DNA of 64,000 nucleotides from Tricholoma matsutake (GCA_026075535.2 AP026549.1:1116001-1180000), one strand, 5' to 3'. Counted from the stretch's first letter, positions 1 to 11,219 are shown. A program made the numbers and translations. Notes: a model not told the origin generated them from the sequence alone.

Positions 1-311
1 CAGTAGGGCTTCACACCCTACTCCTGGTAGGCAACTGCGAATTGCCCCTTTCCAAGCCATCCATCGAGCCAAGACGTATCACCGCCGAAGAGCTCCAGCT
101 ATTCCGGAGTCCCGATAATCTCCACGGAAAGCAGTTCATCCTCTCCCCTGGTACGGGCGAATCTGGAATGTATGAGGTTATTGGATATTCTAGGAAGAGG
201 GACAAGACAATTCAATATGAGGTGCTTTTCGACAATTGTGCAGATCCCATCACGGTGAACGCGAAAGAGATGATGGCCATGCTGGAGGATAGTATTTACC
301 TACCAGCTTGA
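1..311 (+). CDS. 3' end of a gene of unknown function
   Basis: The frame is open from about base 3 to the TGA at 309-311, with no ATG inside it, so this is the C-terminal part of a gene that starts before the window. About 100 residues are visible. They read like a compact beta-rich tail (EVIGYSRKRDKTIQYEVLF followed by an acidic helix ending EDSIYLPA). I do not recognise a family. The pattern resembles short chromo/Tudor-like tails on mushroom transposon proteins, but that is only an impression. CpG is frequent here, as in the following 5 kb and unlike the repeats downstream, which argues against an old methylated transposon. It could equally be a host gene. Confidence that it is coding is moderate; nothing can be said about function. 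Confidence 0.45.
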   Translation, partial: VGLHTLLLVGNCELPLSKPSIEPRRITAEELQLFRSPDNLHGKQFILSPGTGESGMYEVIGYSRKRDKTIQYEVLFDNCADPITVNAKEMMAMLEDSIYLPA

Positions 312-3300
312 TGGAGAGCGAAATCATTACAAGGGTGTATTAGCAACGTGTTAACGGCTTTTATTGAAGAATCCAGAATTCGCCTTTCAATAAAGTCGCG
401 GCATCCAAGAAAAATTACACGGATGGATGAACTAATACTTATTCACCTAAGCACCACGCGCGTGGTACGAAAGAGTATATTAGTGGGATTTGGATAGGGG
501 CTGTGGCCTTTTGACTTGATGGATGGATGGATATGGACCGGTTGCGCCGTTGCGCCGTCCTGGGTCGTGATGGGTTTGCCTCTCTTTTTTCCAAAGTTTT
601 CTCGGTTGAGTGTTTTACCACGGGTACTAGTGTTTCACCACCACACTGATAACACTTTCTAAGCCCCAAAACATCTCCAACCATCTTCAAATCGACGATC
701 TGAGAGGTTATAAGTATTACAAACATTCCTCTGATATTTCCCTGATTTTCGGTTGAGGTCGAGGTTGGTAAAAGCTACATTATGAGGGGTGAATCACATA
801 TTTCTGACATTGAGATATGAGGAGTGAACCAATCCTTCCCATTTTTTTTCTCAAAGCAATAATATCTATTCCCCATAGACTGAGAGTAGTTTCACCATGA
901 TCATAGAGCAGTTTGTGGTTTTCTGGCTCACCGTGACATTTCATGGACAGAATTTAAATGCCGACAAATGTGCTATTTTGGGCAAACTCGATCAACAAAT
1001 GTTTTTACGAAAACGTACTTCGGCTTGTCAGATGCCAACGTCGGATCACAGAATTCTGCATTACTTTTGCGTGACATGGTGGTGAAAGACTAGGTACTTT
1101 TTAACATGGGGGCTCGTCGTTGCTTCATCCTCACCTTTCATTGAGATAATTAGATTTTCTGGAAGTAATGAAGCCTATCTTTTGAACCGTATATGCCATC
1201 AGTTTAATTTTGTAGTCGATGTGGCGTAATTTAGTAATCAGTAAATCGTGGTGAAACACTCGGTAAGTGATAGTATCGACAACAGCCCTTTACATTCGTA
1301 TTCGGAGTTGGAAGATCCCATTGGCATCAAACACGACCCTTACAGATTTGCGGCCCTAGCCTGTATTTTGCGGTTGCAGTCACCCGCTTATTCGTCTATT
1401 TCTTCAAGTTGTGGCTCGTAAAACACATTTACCATGCGTTTCAGGTATGCTCTGCATTTTCCCTCATTTTTCTTCCTCTCATGAATGACATCTTATACTA
1501 GTAGTGCTTCGCTTTCCCGCACTGAGTCGATATAGGGAGATCCACCCCGCTGATGCGTGTTCCTAGTTTTATTGTCCTACGAAACAGAAGGACACCCAAC
1601 AACAACACCCGACGACACATCCTCCCACCCCTGCCACTGGACAGGGGGAAGGCAGGGGTGATGACAGAGACGGCGACGACAATAACGGGGGTTGCAGGAG
1701 CGGCTACAGAAAGGACGGAAGGGGTGGTGCTCGAGGGACAACGTCCTCTGGGCCCGCAGGTATTTTTTTCTCTTTCCTTTCCTTTCCTACCATTTCGGAG
1801 TGCGTGGCCAAGGTACCGTGGCCAGTGTAACCTATGTTTAGGCCTGTGGTTCCGTGCTGTGAATCAGAACATGGAGTTGAGAGAAAAAATGAGGAAGGAC
1901 CCACTGTTGTCGTGTAATGTGCCGTTTCGGGCATTTGCCGCTCCCCTAGCAAGGATAACTGCGACGTCCGGCAATCGAACATCATCGACGGGTCGTAGGA
2001 CTATTTTGAAGGGTTTTGGGAAAGTGCCTGACATGCGTTCGAGGAGCTGGAGATGGAATAGGATGCAGAATGAGTCATTCTGAGAAATTGGCCAGCTTGA
2101 TGGTGGAATCGAGTTGGTGATGGGCTTAGATGAGAGGACAGGCCTCAAAACACATAAAGGATGTAGTAGAGCCAGTATATGCGTGAGATGACACCCGACG
2201 AGTGGTTGCATCGGCGGTTGATGATTACTCCGGCGAAAGCTTGGAGAACGCAAGAAAATAAGGACAAATATACAAATATACTCTGTTCACCGATGAATTT
2301 CGACCATGAACGGATGGGTGACAGACTGCGGGTTGCGTGAGCCAGATGCGGAGGTCAGCTTGGTTGTTTTTTGTGGGTTCGAGGTCAAGTGGCAATGGTA
2401 ATCAATAGGTTGATCGGTGTCCCGCAAAAGGGCGTAATCTGCAGACGAAACGTTAGATAACCAGACGATGAGGAAGACGAAAGGGACCTACATTGTTTAT
2501 CGGTGCTTGCGAGGTAGTTTTCCTGATCTAAACCAGCATTGACTGCCCTTCCTTGCCCACCGCAGTCGTGCGTTCCAAGAGTGTGTTCGCTGGGGTTTCC
2601 TGTATAGTGTGGGATGCTGGATTCGTGTCGGAGCTAGTCCCACAGAGGCGAAGTGCCACCTGATGTAGAGGAAGGATGGAGTGCGATAGGGCGATGGAAA
2701 AATAGACAGGGAAGAAAAGGGCCGGGTGTGATGGAGGAGAGGCTAGAGGCCAAACGACGTCGGCTGGTGGGTCATTTATTAAGATAAGGACGGAGTGGAG
2801 AGGAACATAGTAGAGGGGTTAAGGATGTCGCTGAAGGTGTGAGAGGGGTTCGTCAATTCAATGATGATATCAGCTGTGGCTGGAGGAAGGGTGAGGATTG
2901 TGCATTTCGTTGTGCAAGATAAGACCGGGTGGTAAGAGACCTACCCTCCAGCGAAGCCTCAATTCCCTGCTCACAGCACGAAATTTCCCCCCTCGATTAC
3001 TCCAACACGTGGTTCGGGGCCATGTTGAATAACTCCATTGAGCCCATAGCTATAAATTTTCTGTCAATGTATGCAGGCGTCGTCAAGGATGATGAACAAG
3101 GGAGAAACTACCAGGGCCAACCCGCATTACTAGTAGATAGTAGAGCCCATGATGACGAAGGCAACGTCAGGGGTTGCAACTTGATAAGGTTCATACCCAC
3201 TCTGAGTCTGCAATAGCGGCATATCAGACATCCAAACAGGTGTCCCCCTTGTAGAAAATGGAAGGTCGAGATATATTGTAAGTAAGAGGAAGAAGAACAT

Positions 3301-3679
3301 ACCATGCTAAAACGGGCGTCATACGATGATAAACTCATCGGAGAAACCAGTTCACCCTCCATACCATCGTACCCAGCCCGTGTTAACCCATGTTACAGAA
3401 TGTCGTTGCTCCCCTGTAGGTTCCATCCCTTGCTGTAAAAACGGTAAGTCAAAACGCACCGCGAGTAAGAGGGAGGAAAACGTACGAGGCCAAGATGGAC
3501 GAGACGTCTCGTACTGCATAGTCGAACCCAGCCCACCTGAATACATAATAAGGAACGACTATCTTCCTTTACTTTGGTCTGCCTACGGGAGACTAACCTG
3601 AATATGTCTTTCTGTGTCTAGTATTGGGGTGAGTACGGGGGCATGGCCTGGCGAGTATCACTAATCAACTCCCATGTGA

Positions 3680-3990
3680 CTCGAGGGACTGTACCTCTTC
3701 TGAAACACGTAATGGAACTGAGATCGAGCACTGAGAATCTGAGATGACAGCATAGAGAAATTGATAGGATAGGAAGAGGAGAGGGATCATACCATGTTGG
3801 ATGGACTTGTGGTGGCAGCAGGGTATGGTAGAGGTCTTCAGGCCTGACAGCCAATCTGAGGATATTGATGTATGACCTGAACTAATCAGAACAAACGGGA
3901 CTCGAAAAGATGGGAGGAAAGACTGCACCTATCCTGAGACACATTACGGAATCGAGATTGAGCACTAAGATGACAGAATGGAGAATACCA
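3680..3990. repeat. diverged direct repeat (two units)
   Basis: About 90 bp at 3681-3770 recur with many differences at 3899-3990. The shared order is GACTCGA, a GTACCTCT/GCACCTAT block, CTGA-GACAC-type blocks, GAGATCGAGCACT versus GAGATTGAGCACT, then GATGACAG and GAGAA. Spacing is about 218 bp. Neither unit is coding in a consistent frame. Confidence 0.5.
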
Positions 3991-4381
3991 TTTGATGTAT
4001 ACAGTTCGTAGGACTGAACTATGCAGCATATGTGCGTTGCATTAGCTAGGCGGTGCGCCAGGAACTCGATGGCGAGGAGGATGACGTTCAGTTCAGCAAA
4101 GCGTCATCGGATGTTCTCCCCCACTATGACATCCGAAAAAGGAAATGCTTACAAACCTTGACACTTCGTTCCGTGTCATAGTCGAGGATCAGGCTGACAT
4201 CTTACTACTGCTCAACATCTATTTATTAATTAAAATGAACAAATGAATATATTAAGTACAAGAAATAAGCTATTGTAAAGAAAATACCCTGCTACGAAGC
4301 AGGGAGACGAGTTACACCCTTGGCATCTCACGTTTCGAACAAGGGGAGGGGGCAGGGGCAGAGGTTGGGAAAAAATTGATG

Positions 4382-4421
4382 CCACCCCCCCTCTGTCTGG
4401 TGCCTCGAGCAAGGGGGGTGG
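4382..4421. repeat. G/C-rich hairpin
   Basis: A perfect 9 bp stem, CCACCCCCC at 4382-4390 and GGGGGGTGG at 4413-4421, closes a 22 nt loop containing CTCGAG. It resembles the hairpin units at 11.5-11.9 kb, 37.4-38.1 kb and 51.9-53.3 kb, so it may be an outlying member of the same repeat family. Confidence 0.4.
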
Positions 4422-5159
4422 TAGCTGCTGGCGAGGAGCCAAGACCGTCTGCGCTGCGAATTCCAAGCGAGCGAGGGAGTGGGGGCCCGGGGTGGAAACG
4501 GCCCCTTGTTAGTCTTTGCCCCGTCGTCGTGGCGTTGCTGGCTCGGGGGTCATCGCCGTCGCTTCCTGTGGCCCGTAGGTCTATGAACTAAATGCCAATT
4601 AGTTAAAAGAAAAGAAAAAAAAACATACCTGACCTTGGGTGGGTTTAACCTCCTGAGTCTCGCTCCCATTCCGTGGCCTAGCCTGTCTTGGTTTCCCTAC
4701 GTCCCGTTCCGGAACCCCAACCTCAGCACATGTGTCCACATTCGTCCATCGTCCCTTTTCGTGCTCGGTTCCCACCCATCCGCTGACGCGTTCCCGTTTT
4801 GGGTCCACCATACATATATACTTATATCCATCCATCACATCATCCATCATCCATATCTGTCCTGTGTCCTGCCTACCAATGATATTCGGTTCCGTGCATC
4901 CGTCGCGAGTGTGAGTGGTCGCGTTCCCGTTTTGGTTGTGCACCATCCATATCCGTATACTCCCTCCACCCATCCACCTGCCCACCAGCCTTGCTGGAGT
5001 TTTTTTTTTTTCTTTTTCAAGTCAAAAAATCCTGCCCTAAACGTTCAATGAATCCCACCAGTCAGGGCGCTGTTGGGCGCTCATTGGCCTTCAGGGTCGA
5101 TCTCATCACCGAAAGGTTGACACAGATTATGGTTGCTCAGGGCAGCTTCAACTTAAGAT

Positions 5160-6295
5160 GTTGAGGTCGCTGTTTATTAGTGTGAGAATATGTGTTAGGT
5201 ACAGATGTCCAACAATCTCATGCCCATCCTGCAGAGGCACTGCCCTGTCTGCTTCATCCTTACCAGGAGAAGGATAGAGAGCCTCCCTGTTGGCCAACAA
5301 GACACTTCCTGTATGGCCCATCGCCCATTCGAGGACTGTGGTCTCCAGACTTCCTTTTGGGAGTTCCGCAATTTCTGGAACCTGATTTGTTTCACCAAAA
5401 AATACTGCTACTGCTGGCATTGTGGCCACAGAACAAGGATGGTGGTGGCCTGCAGCCAAAATGCCATGCAGATTGGTCCCCCAGCAAGATAAAAGGCTCA
5501 ACCACAGGAGGTAAATAAAGAACCTTGCCCATTTACTAATATCATCCAGGCATCGCTCTATGCCTTGTACTTCGACCAACACACCATGAAAGAACTCCTC
5601 AACCACTTCCCTTACACAGAGCTGGAGGATCCAACTCAGATGACCTGGGAGGAGTGGGCGATGTGGTTGTGTACCGACATGAAGGACCAGGGAGAGTACT
5701 GGAAGGGGCTGGAGGTCTTCCTCTTCAAAATTGCTGAGTACCGAATCCTAGGAGTATAGAAGAAATACATAGATTTTGATATACCATGTCTCGCCTCATT
5801 AGCAACAAAGTTCTAGTGATGTGCAGGGCCCGGCTTGGTCACAGGCCTGTCACAAGCCCTGGAAAGCCCAAACACTCTGGCGGTGGCAACTCCTGCTAGA
5901 CACAAAAAGTAAAACCATATCTAGGCTTGTTTATTGATGCTGATGATGAATCCAGAAGAAAATCTTAAAAATACCAAACATGGAAATCTTAAATCAATAT
6001 TTCTCAATATTTGGATTTGGATATGGACTCAGCTGATCAGCCTGATTCAGAATTTGTCACATTTTGGACCAGCCAGTGACCATGGCTGCATCACAGCAGT
6101 CAGGCTTTTGCAGGCTTTGTCACAGGCTTTGTCACAGGCCGGGCCCTGCACATCACTACAACAAACACAATACCAGGTTGTCTGTGACCACTGCAGCAGA
6201 GAGAAAAAGCATGAGAAGTGTTCAGGACCATTGGGCTTTTCACAGTACCTCACCAGGCTTAGATGGTGGATGAAAACGACACATCATGATTGAGA
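5160..6295 (+). pseudogene. possible decayed gene interrupted by a MITE
   Basis: Several short plus-strand frames (5205-5492, 5565-5759, then 6170-6293 after the inserted MITE) have the look of exons. They show Cys pairs (CPVC, CYCWHC), an acidic amphipathic segment with EEWAMW, and a CDHCSREKKHEKC segment. The frames do not join into one protein without invoking introns or frameshifts, and a minus-strand frame (5148-5606) is also open. I recognise no family. The call rests only on composition and cysteine spacing, so it could be chance. Confidence 0.2.
5814..6158. mobile_element. non-autonomous hAT-type MITE
   Basis: The ends are inverted repeats of about 21 bp beginning TAGTGATGTGCAGGGCCCGG, followed by tandem CTTTGTCACAGG-like subterminal motifs. 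TAGTG fits the hAT terminal consensus YARNG. The left flank at 5803-5810 (CAACAAAG) and right flank at 6159-6166 (CAACAAAC) match at 7 of 8 bases, as expected for an 8 bp hAT target duplication, but three extra bases (TTC) lie between the left duplication and the TIR. At 345 bp and without a transposase it depends on an autonomous hAT elsewhere. Confidence 0.75.
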
Positions 6296-7060
6296 AGGTG
6301 ATAGGAAATGTTACTAGAAAAAAGTATGCATTAGTGAGGAATATTGCTACATTGGATGAAATTGTACTCACTATGTTCTTATACCAAATGGATAGTGCAA
6401 ATAATTTGGCATCCTGCACAGGCTAACTACAAGTGGCTGCACACGAGCAGTTATCCAAATCTAAAACATTCTAGGACATCAATTTCCTGCTTGTCAATGA
6501 CAGTATATGAAACATCATGCATCAGTGAGGAATAGCTGTATGGGACAAAATGGTACTGTCCATGCTGCTAACAAAACATTTTCCAAGCAGACGACATGAA
6601 GAGCGGCTGTCCACAGGTGATTTTGTATTCGTCGCCAATGGTACTTGAGGCTCCCTTATCCTGCGACAATACTTGAGAATAACTCTTCCTCCCTTATCCT
6701 GCGATGACACTTGAGAATAACCCTCCCTCCTCCTGCATTGGTCTTGACAAGTTCAGCAGAGCTAACTCCACTGAACTTGGGCGAGTCTTGAAGTTGATAC
6801 CAAGGAGATAACTCCCTGGAATCAATAGGCCGGCTGGTTTAAACAAGTAAAAGAGAGCCTTAGGGGTAAATAGTGAGAATATGAAAGTATAGTGAACCAG
6901 AACACTTACCTGAGCTAAATGTCCAATCGTGGATGATGGCAAACTTGAAGGATTCTAGTGACTAACAAGGTGTGGCTTGTCACTCAACTCATCATTTCAT
7001 CAACTTGGCATGTGGTTTGGAGCCCAAGCTGCATGGATTTCTGGCCAGTTTATGCTGTAA
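6296..7060. other. intergenic stretch, no gene recognised
   Basis: There are only short open frames on both strands and a few local repeats (for example CTCCCTTATCCTGCGA at 6650 and 6690). I see nothing supportable as a gene or a known element. Confidence 0.4.
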
Positions 7061-7103
7061 TTTACCCTCCCCCACCTATTCTGGTCAGAGTCCAGTTATT
7101 CCA
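7061..7103 (-). mobile_element. 3' tail of a tRNA-headed SINE-like repeat (split by Copia)
   Basis: On the minus strand this reads GGAATAACTGGACTC, then AGGTGGGGGAGGGTAAA. The last block closely matches the tails of the two other SINE-like copies (19046-19063 and 53032-53048). Its head lies on the far side of the Copia element, at 11220-11475. Confidence 0.6.
7099..7103. repeat. Copia target site duplication, left (TTCCA)
   Basis: TTCCA directly precedes the left LTR and is repeated exactly at 11215-11219 after the right LTR, fixing the element boundaries. Confidence 0.85.
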
Positions 7104-7441
7104 TGATAGAAGTTAGATCCTCAGTCAACACGACAGTGTAACAACTCAGTTGGTATAAGTATCTAATAGAAGTTAGATCCTACAATGGTACATGAAGTAA
7201 GTAATAGTCCATTGGAGTAAGATAGAATATACATACCTCAGTCAACATGACAGTGTAATGACTGAGGTATTATGTGTTGTAACAGTGTCTATAAGTAAAG
7301 AAAAGGAAGGGAGTCCGTAGGAAGAATGGATGTCCATAAATATGAAATAAAGTCTGTTGTACTAAGCAAGCTGATGACAATATGAAATAGGCACCTGTGC
7401 ATGTGTGTGTAGAGGAGTACAGTAACGAGTCACCTTCAATA
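7104..7441 (-). repeat. Copia 3' LTR
   Basis: This is 338 bp, the same length as the partner at 10877-11214. It contains an internal duplication of the block CAACATGACAGTGTAA near both a 5' and a middle position. The outer ends read TATTGAAG and CTTCTATCA on the element strand, so the 5' dinucleotide is TA rather than the usual TG. Confidence 0.9.
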
Positions 7442-7449
7442 CTCCCCCT
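7442..7449 (-). other. Copia polypurine tract
   Basis: On the element strand, AGGGGGAG directly precedes the 3' LTR. This is the expected position for the plus-strand primer. Confidence 0.7.
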
Positions 7450-7460
7450 GGCTCGACACC

Positions 7461-8647
7461 CTACTCCTCACATAACTGGAGGAGAACACACATACAGTTG
7501 TGCACTTTACCTAAAGTCTTTGTGGATATGTCAGCAAGGTTATCAGAAGTCGGAATATGGTGCACAACAAGGTCACCATCATCCACATGCTCCCGTATGT
7601 AGTGGTGGTGGATGTTGATGTGTTTGACGCGAGTACTGTGCTTAGTATTCTTTGTCAGGGCAATTGTGCCCGCATTATCCCCATACAACTATAATGCCTT
7701 TGTGACATGACAAACTTTCCCCTGATCTGTCTTGTACCCCTCAGGCTCTTCCATGTATGTCGGTGCTTGATTGTTAGCATTCAGATATGCCCCCACATAG
7801 TCAACTTGCCATGCTTCCATGTCGTTGGCAGCTGCAATCGCAAGGTTCATGCATAATAACTTGTACCTGATGACTGAGGCATATGTTTCAAAGTAATCCA
7901 CCCCAGGGATCTGCGTGAAACCTTTTGCAACTAATCTTGCCTTCCTACCAACAACGTTCCCACTTACGTCATATTTATTTGCGAATGTCCAGCAGTTCTG
8001 CATTGGTTTGATGTCGGAAGGGCAATTGACCAGCATCCATACTTCATACACATACATGTTTGTGATCTCCTTGTCCATTTGCTCCTTCCACAAGTCCGGA
8101 TGTGTCATCGCTTCAGTGTAGGAGTTGGGAATCCAATTATTCTTGGGGTCTATGAGAAGTGCTGCAGTATTGTCTAAATGGGTCAGAAAAGCATTGATGG
8201 TTACCATCTTTGCCCATTCTTCTCCATTGCATCTAGCCTGCCTGATATGCTGTTCAGATTTCCTGGATTCATTGATAGCATGGGTTGGAAATGTGTTCCA
8301 AGTAGAACAATGAGGGACTGGAGGTTCTACAGTGGCCATAGGAGTTATGATGGGTGTGATGGGGATCATGGGAGCTGTGAGATGAGCAGGTACCAAACCT
8401 TATGTGTGTTCATCATCTTGAATGGAGGGAGTATTAGATAGCTCAGGTTCACTCAGTGTGACATGATCTTCATCATCACTAAGCTGCTCCCCTGCACTGG
8501 AGGATCCTGTGTCCAGTGTGCGATGAGCGATGCCCTCCTCAAAAATGACGTCACGGGAGCAGAAAATCCTTCTGCTTGATTGATCAAGTAATCAATAGCC
8601 ATCATAACCAAAATAACCAAACAAGATGCACTTAATTGACCAATCAT
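7461..8647 (-). pseudogene. Copia pol remnant: RT N-terminus fused to RNase H C-terminus
   Basis: The upper part (7689-8396) carries the Copia linker and RT fingers (RKARLVAKGFTQIPGVDYFE, QVDYVGAYLNA, YMEEPEGY) and ends KVCHVTKAL. A TAG at 7689-7691 follows, and the next readable residues are YGDNAGTIALTKNTKHSTRV, the late part of Copia RNase H, with ADISTKTL before the natural end. The RT palm with the second catalytic block (YVDD) and the start of RNase H are absent. This is a deletion of perhaps 250-300 codons compared with usual Copia pol. The 8396-8647 stretch is the integrase-RT linker, broken by a stop. Confidence 0.9.
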
Positions 8648-10851
8648 TCAATTTGCCTCCTTGGGGACTCTCGCATATGCAGTACAGCCAAATGGATGAA
8701 GGTGAGCAATGTTGGGCTTCTTGCCATACCACAATTCATGAGGAGTCTTCCCTAGGTGACGTGCCATAGGAACAAAGTCTTTGAGATAGACTATGGTCAC
8801 TGCTCCCTCAGCCCAATAAGTACCTGGTAGTTGAGCATCATGCAAAATAGTTTGCACATGATCCGTCACTGTCCTATTTGTGTGTTCAGCAACAGCATTT
8901 CCTGATGAGGAATATGGAGATGTCATCTCATGGATAATTCCATGCTCAGCAAGGTACTCCCTCCACAACTTATTGTTGAACTCCAGACCCTCATCCATCC
9001 TGATCCGCTTCAGTGGTTTCCCAGTCTGCTTCTCAGACAACTGATGGTAGTTCTTGAGGGCCTGCAGTGTTGTCTCAGCAAGCTTATTCTCCAGGAAGAA
9101 TACCTCAGAATGACCAGCTCCCCCATCAGTGAATAACATCATATAGACCTTTCCCCCCATCGATTGGACCTGAGCCGGCCCCCACAAGTCTGTGTGAATG
9201 TGTTCATTAATTTCTATCTCTGGCATCACCACTTCATCAAAAGGGTGGCATGTCTGTTTACCAAAAATACAATCCTCACACATTCCTGTGACTATTTTCG
9301 ATGTCACATTCAATCCATCAACAAGATTCTTTGACTGCAACTTCTCAAATGCATCCATACCAATGTGACCAAGACGGCGATGCCATGTTACTAGATCTGT
9401 GGGACAGTTATGTGAACATGCAGATAAAGCAGACGCCATTGGGAAGGTCAAATCCAACTTGTACATTGTCCCTGCGATCTTCCCAAACATAAAAGGACAA
9501 CCATTGGGATCAATAAGTGTGGCCCCCTTTTCCCCAAAAGATATGTTGTAGCCACGTCTACCCAGTTGTCCAATGGAGATAGGGTTGTGTGAGAGGGCTG
9601 GGGTATGGAGCACATTCTCAAAGGTCAGTTCAACATGCTCCCCATTGAAAATAGTTGATTTCTTCACACTCCCTGTGCCAGGAACATTGAGCATACCACC
9701 CTTAGTAGCCATCTTCCCTTCATGCCCAGAACAAGGCGAGTATGTGACAAAATTCTCCCATCTGACAAAGCAGTGATCACTTGCAGCAGAATCTGCATAG
9801 CTGACAACAGTTCCATTTGGTTTGGGGTTCCCTACTGTGGCCATGAATGCATAGAATTGAGCTGGAGAGTTGACTGTAGAGGGGCTGGTGGATGTCATGA
9901 CACTACTGTTCACATTGGTAGTCACATTAGCTGTGGCATTAGATGAGTTCCCACCACTGGGTTTTCCCCACCATGATGGGTATTGACCCACCATTCCTCC
10001 ACCAGGTTTAAAACACTTATCAATGGTATGCCCAGTTCGTCCACAAACAGGATTGGAGCAAACCTCAGTTGAGCATTGGCAATTACCTGTCTGGGTTTGT
10101 GTCGCAAGCACATGGGAGCTAGTCGACTGGGATAGCATTGTTATGGAAGGTAGTGCATCACACACAAGACATTGGCCATGAAGTGTGAGTTGGACAATTA
10201 CTTCACTTGATGTTTTTGTGTTCATGAGAGTGCTGACAAGGGTATTCCAGGATTTTGGCATAGATCCTAACACAATCATATGAAACTGTGGGTCTGTCAT
10301 TAAACCACCTTAATTGCTCACCTTCTCCCATGCAACACGTAATGCAGCAAAGTGGGTGTCAAGATCACCACTGTCTATGTACTTCATTGTGTGCAATCTA
10401 TTCTTGGCATCCATCAACCCCAAATCAGTGACAGCATCAAAGTGATCAGTGAGTGACTTCCATGTTTCCAGGGCAGTCCCATCAGTCTTGACACCATGTC
10501 CAACAGGGTTCTTGACATTCAGACAATCAAACCCTGTACATATGTGTCACACTGGTCCCATTCCTCCTGAGATGGGTTTTGAGACCCTCAGTATGCAGTT
10601 GGGGTTGGTGCCATAGTAGTAGCAAGTGGGAGAGGTAGTGGCAAGGAACCATCAATGTAAAGTAACATGCCTTGGGACTTTATGGCAGCCAGTATTGTTT
10701 TCTTGAATTTGGTCCAGTTCATACCACTAAACTTTTTGTCGCTCAGTAAGGAAAACTGTGTGGGTTCACGGGAAGACATCGCATCAGTTGGCTTTAAGCT
10801 TAATTGCTTCCAAATTCTTGAGTCGATAGGTATCATGTAATCTGAGTCCAA
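8648..10851 (-). pseudogene. Copia gag, protease and integrase
   Basis: The gag N-terminus (ATG at 10851) is separated from the rest by frame breaks around 10300-10590, including a CAA-to-TAA-type stop just before GGLMTDPQF. The long frame 8648-10300 holds, in order, the end of gag, a CX4CX4HX4C zinc knuckle (CSNPVCGRTGHTIDKC) typical of mushroom Copia, an aspartic protease site (ADSAAS), the HHCC pre-integrase (WHRRLGHIG...CEDC) and the integrase core. The DDE residues are present: D in HTDLWGP, D in RMDEGLEF and, 35 residues later, E in NAVAEHTNR. This half of the element is better preserved than the RT half. It would act in the cytoplasmic particle and then the nucleus, but lacks a working RT partner in cis. 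Confidence 0.92.
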
Positions 10852-10859
10852 TTAAGTGG

Positions 10860-10876
10860 GTGCAGGGCCCATAACC
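10860..10876 (-). other. Copia primer binding site (half tRNA-iMet)
   Basis: The plus strand reads GTGCAGGGCCCATAACC. This equals the D-arm/anticodon-stem part of eukaryotic initiator tRNA-Met (GTGCTGGGCCCATAACC in the conserved form) with one mismatch, and it abuts the 5' LTR. Copia elements of several lineages prime from the 5' half of tRNA-iMet rather than its 3' end, so the position and sequence fit well. Confidence 0.8.
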
Positions 10877-11214
10877 TAATAGAAGTTAGATCCTCAGTTG
10901 ACATGACAGTGTAACGACTCAGTTGGTATAAGTACCTAATAGAAGTTAGATCCTACAATGGTACATGAAGTAAGTAATAGTCCATTGGAGTAAGATAGAA
11001 TATACATACCTCAGTTGACATGACAGTGTAATGACTGAGGTATTATGTGTTGTAACAGTGTCTATAAGTAAAGAAAAGGAAGGGAGTCTGTAGGAAGAAT
11101 GGATGTCCATAAATATGAAATAAAGTCTGTTGTACTAAGCAAGCCAATGACAATATGAAATAGGCACCTGTGCACGTGTGTGTAGAGGAGTACAGTAATG
11201 AGTCACCTTCAATA
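10877..11214 (-). repeat. Copia 5' LTR
   Basis: Partner of 7104-7441, with the same 338 bp length and no indels. It is followed by the TTCCA duplication at 11215-11219. Confidence 0.9.
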
Positions 11215-11219
11215 TTCCA

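Larger units (their letters stand above)
312..5150. other. CpG-replete stretch without a convincing gene
   Basis: No frame here combines length, composition and recognisable motifs. The longest open stretch (176 codons, 1553-2083 +) is low in complexity and overlapped by open frames on the other strand. Pyrimidine/CCAT-rich simple sequence lies at about 4640-5030, and a degenerate direct repeat at 3680-3990. CG dinucleotides are common throughout, especially at 4430-4570, in contrast to the rest of the window. It may be intergenic DNA, an unrecognised ncRNA region, or UTR/intron of neighbouring genes. Confidence 0.5.
7104..11214 (-). mobile_element. Ty1/Copia LTR retrotransposon, internally deleted
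   Basis: This 4.1 kb element is read from right to left. It has two collinear 338 bp LTRs, a perfect 5 bp target duplication (TTCCA), a half-tRNA-iMet primer binding site next to the 5' LTR, a polypurine tract next to the 3' LTR, and gag, protease, integrase, RT and RNase H in Copia order. The catalytic part of RT is missing and several stops interrupt the frame, so it cannot transpose by itself. The LTRs differ at 13 positions by my count, all transitions and 11 of them at CpG-derived sites. It is inserted in an older SINE-like repeat. Confidence 0.93.

Noticed and set aside
1553..2083. 176-codon plus-strand open frame
   Set aside because: Arg/Pro/Thr-rich without domain, overlapped by similarly long frames on the other strand. 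Likely chance in GC-rich DNA.
4599..5051. Open frames on both strands with poly-Phe ends
   Set aside because: They come from CCAT/TTC simple sequence and an oligo-T run; not coding.
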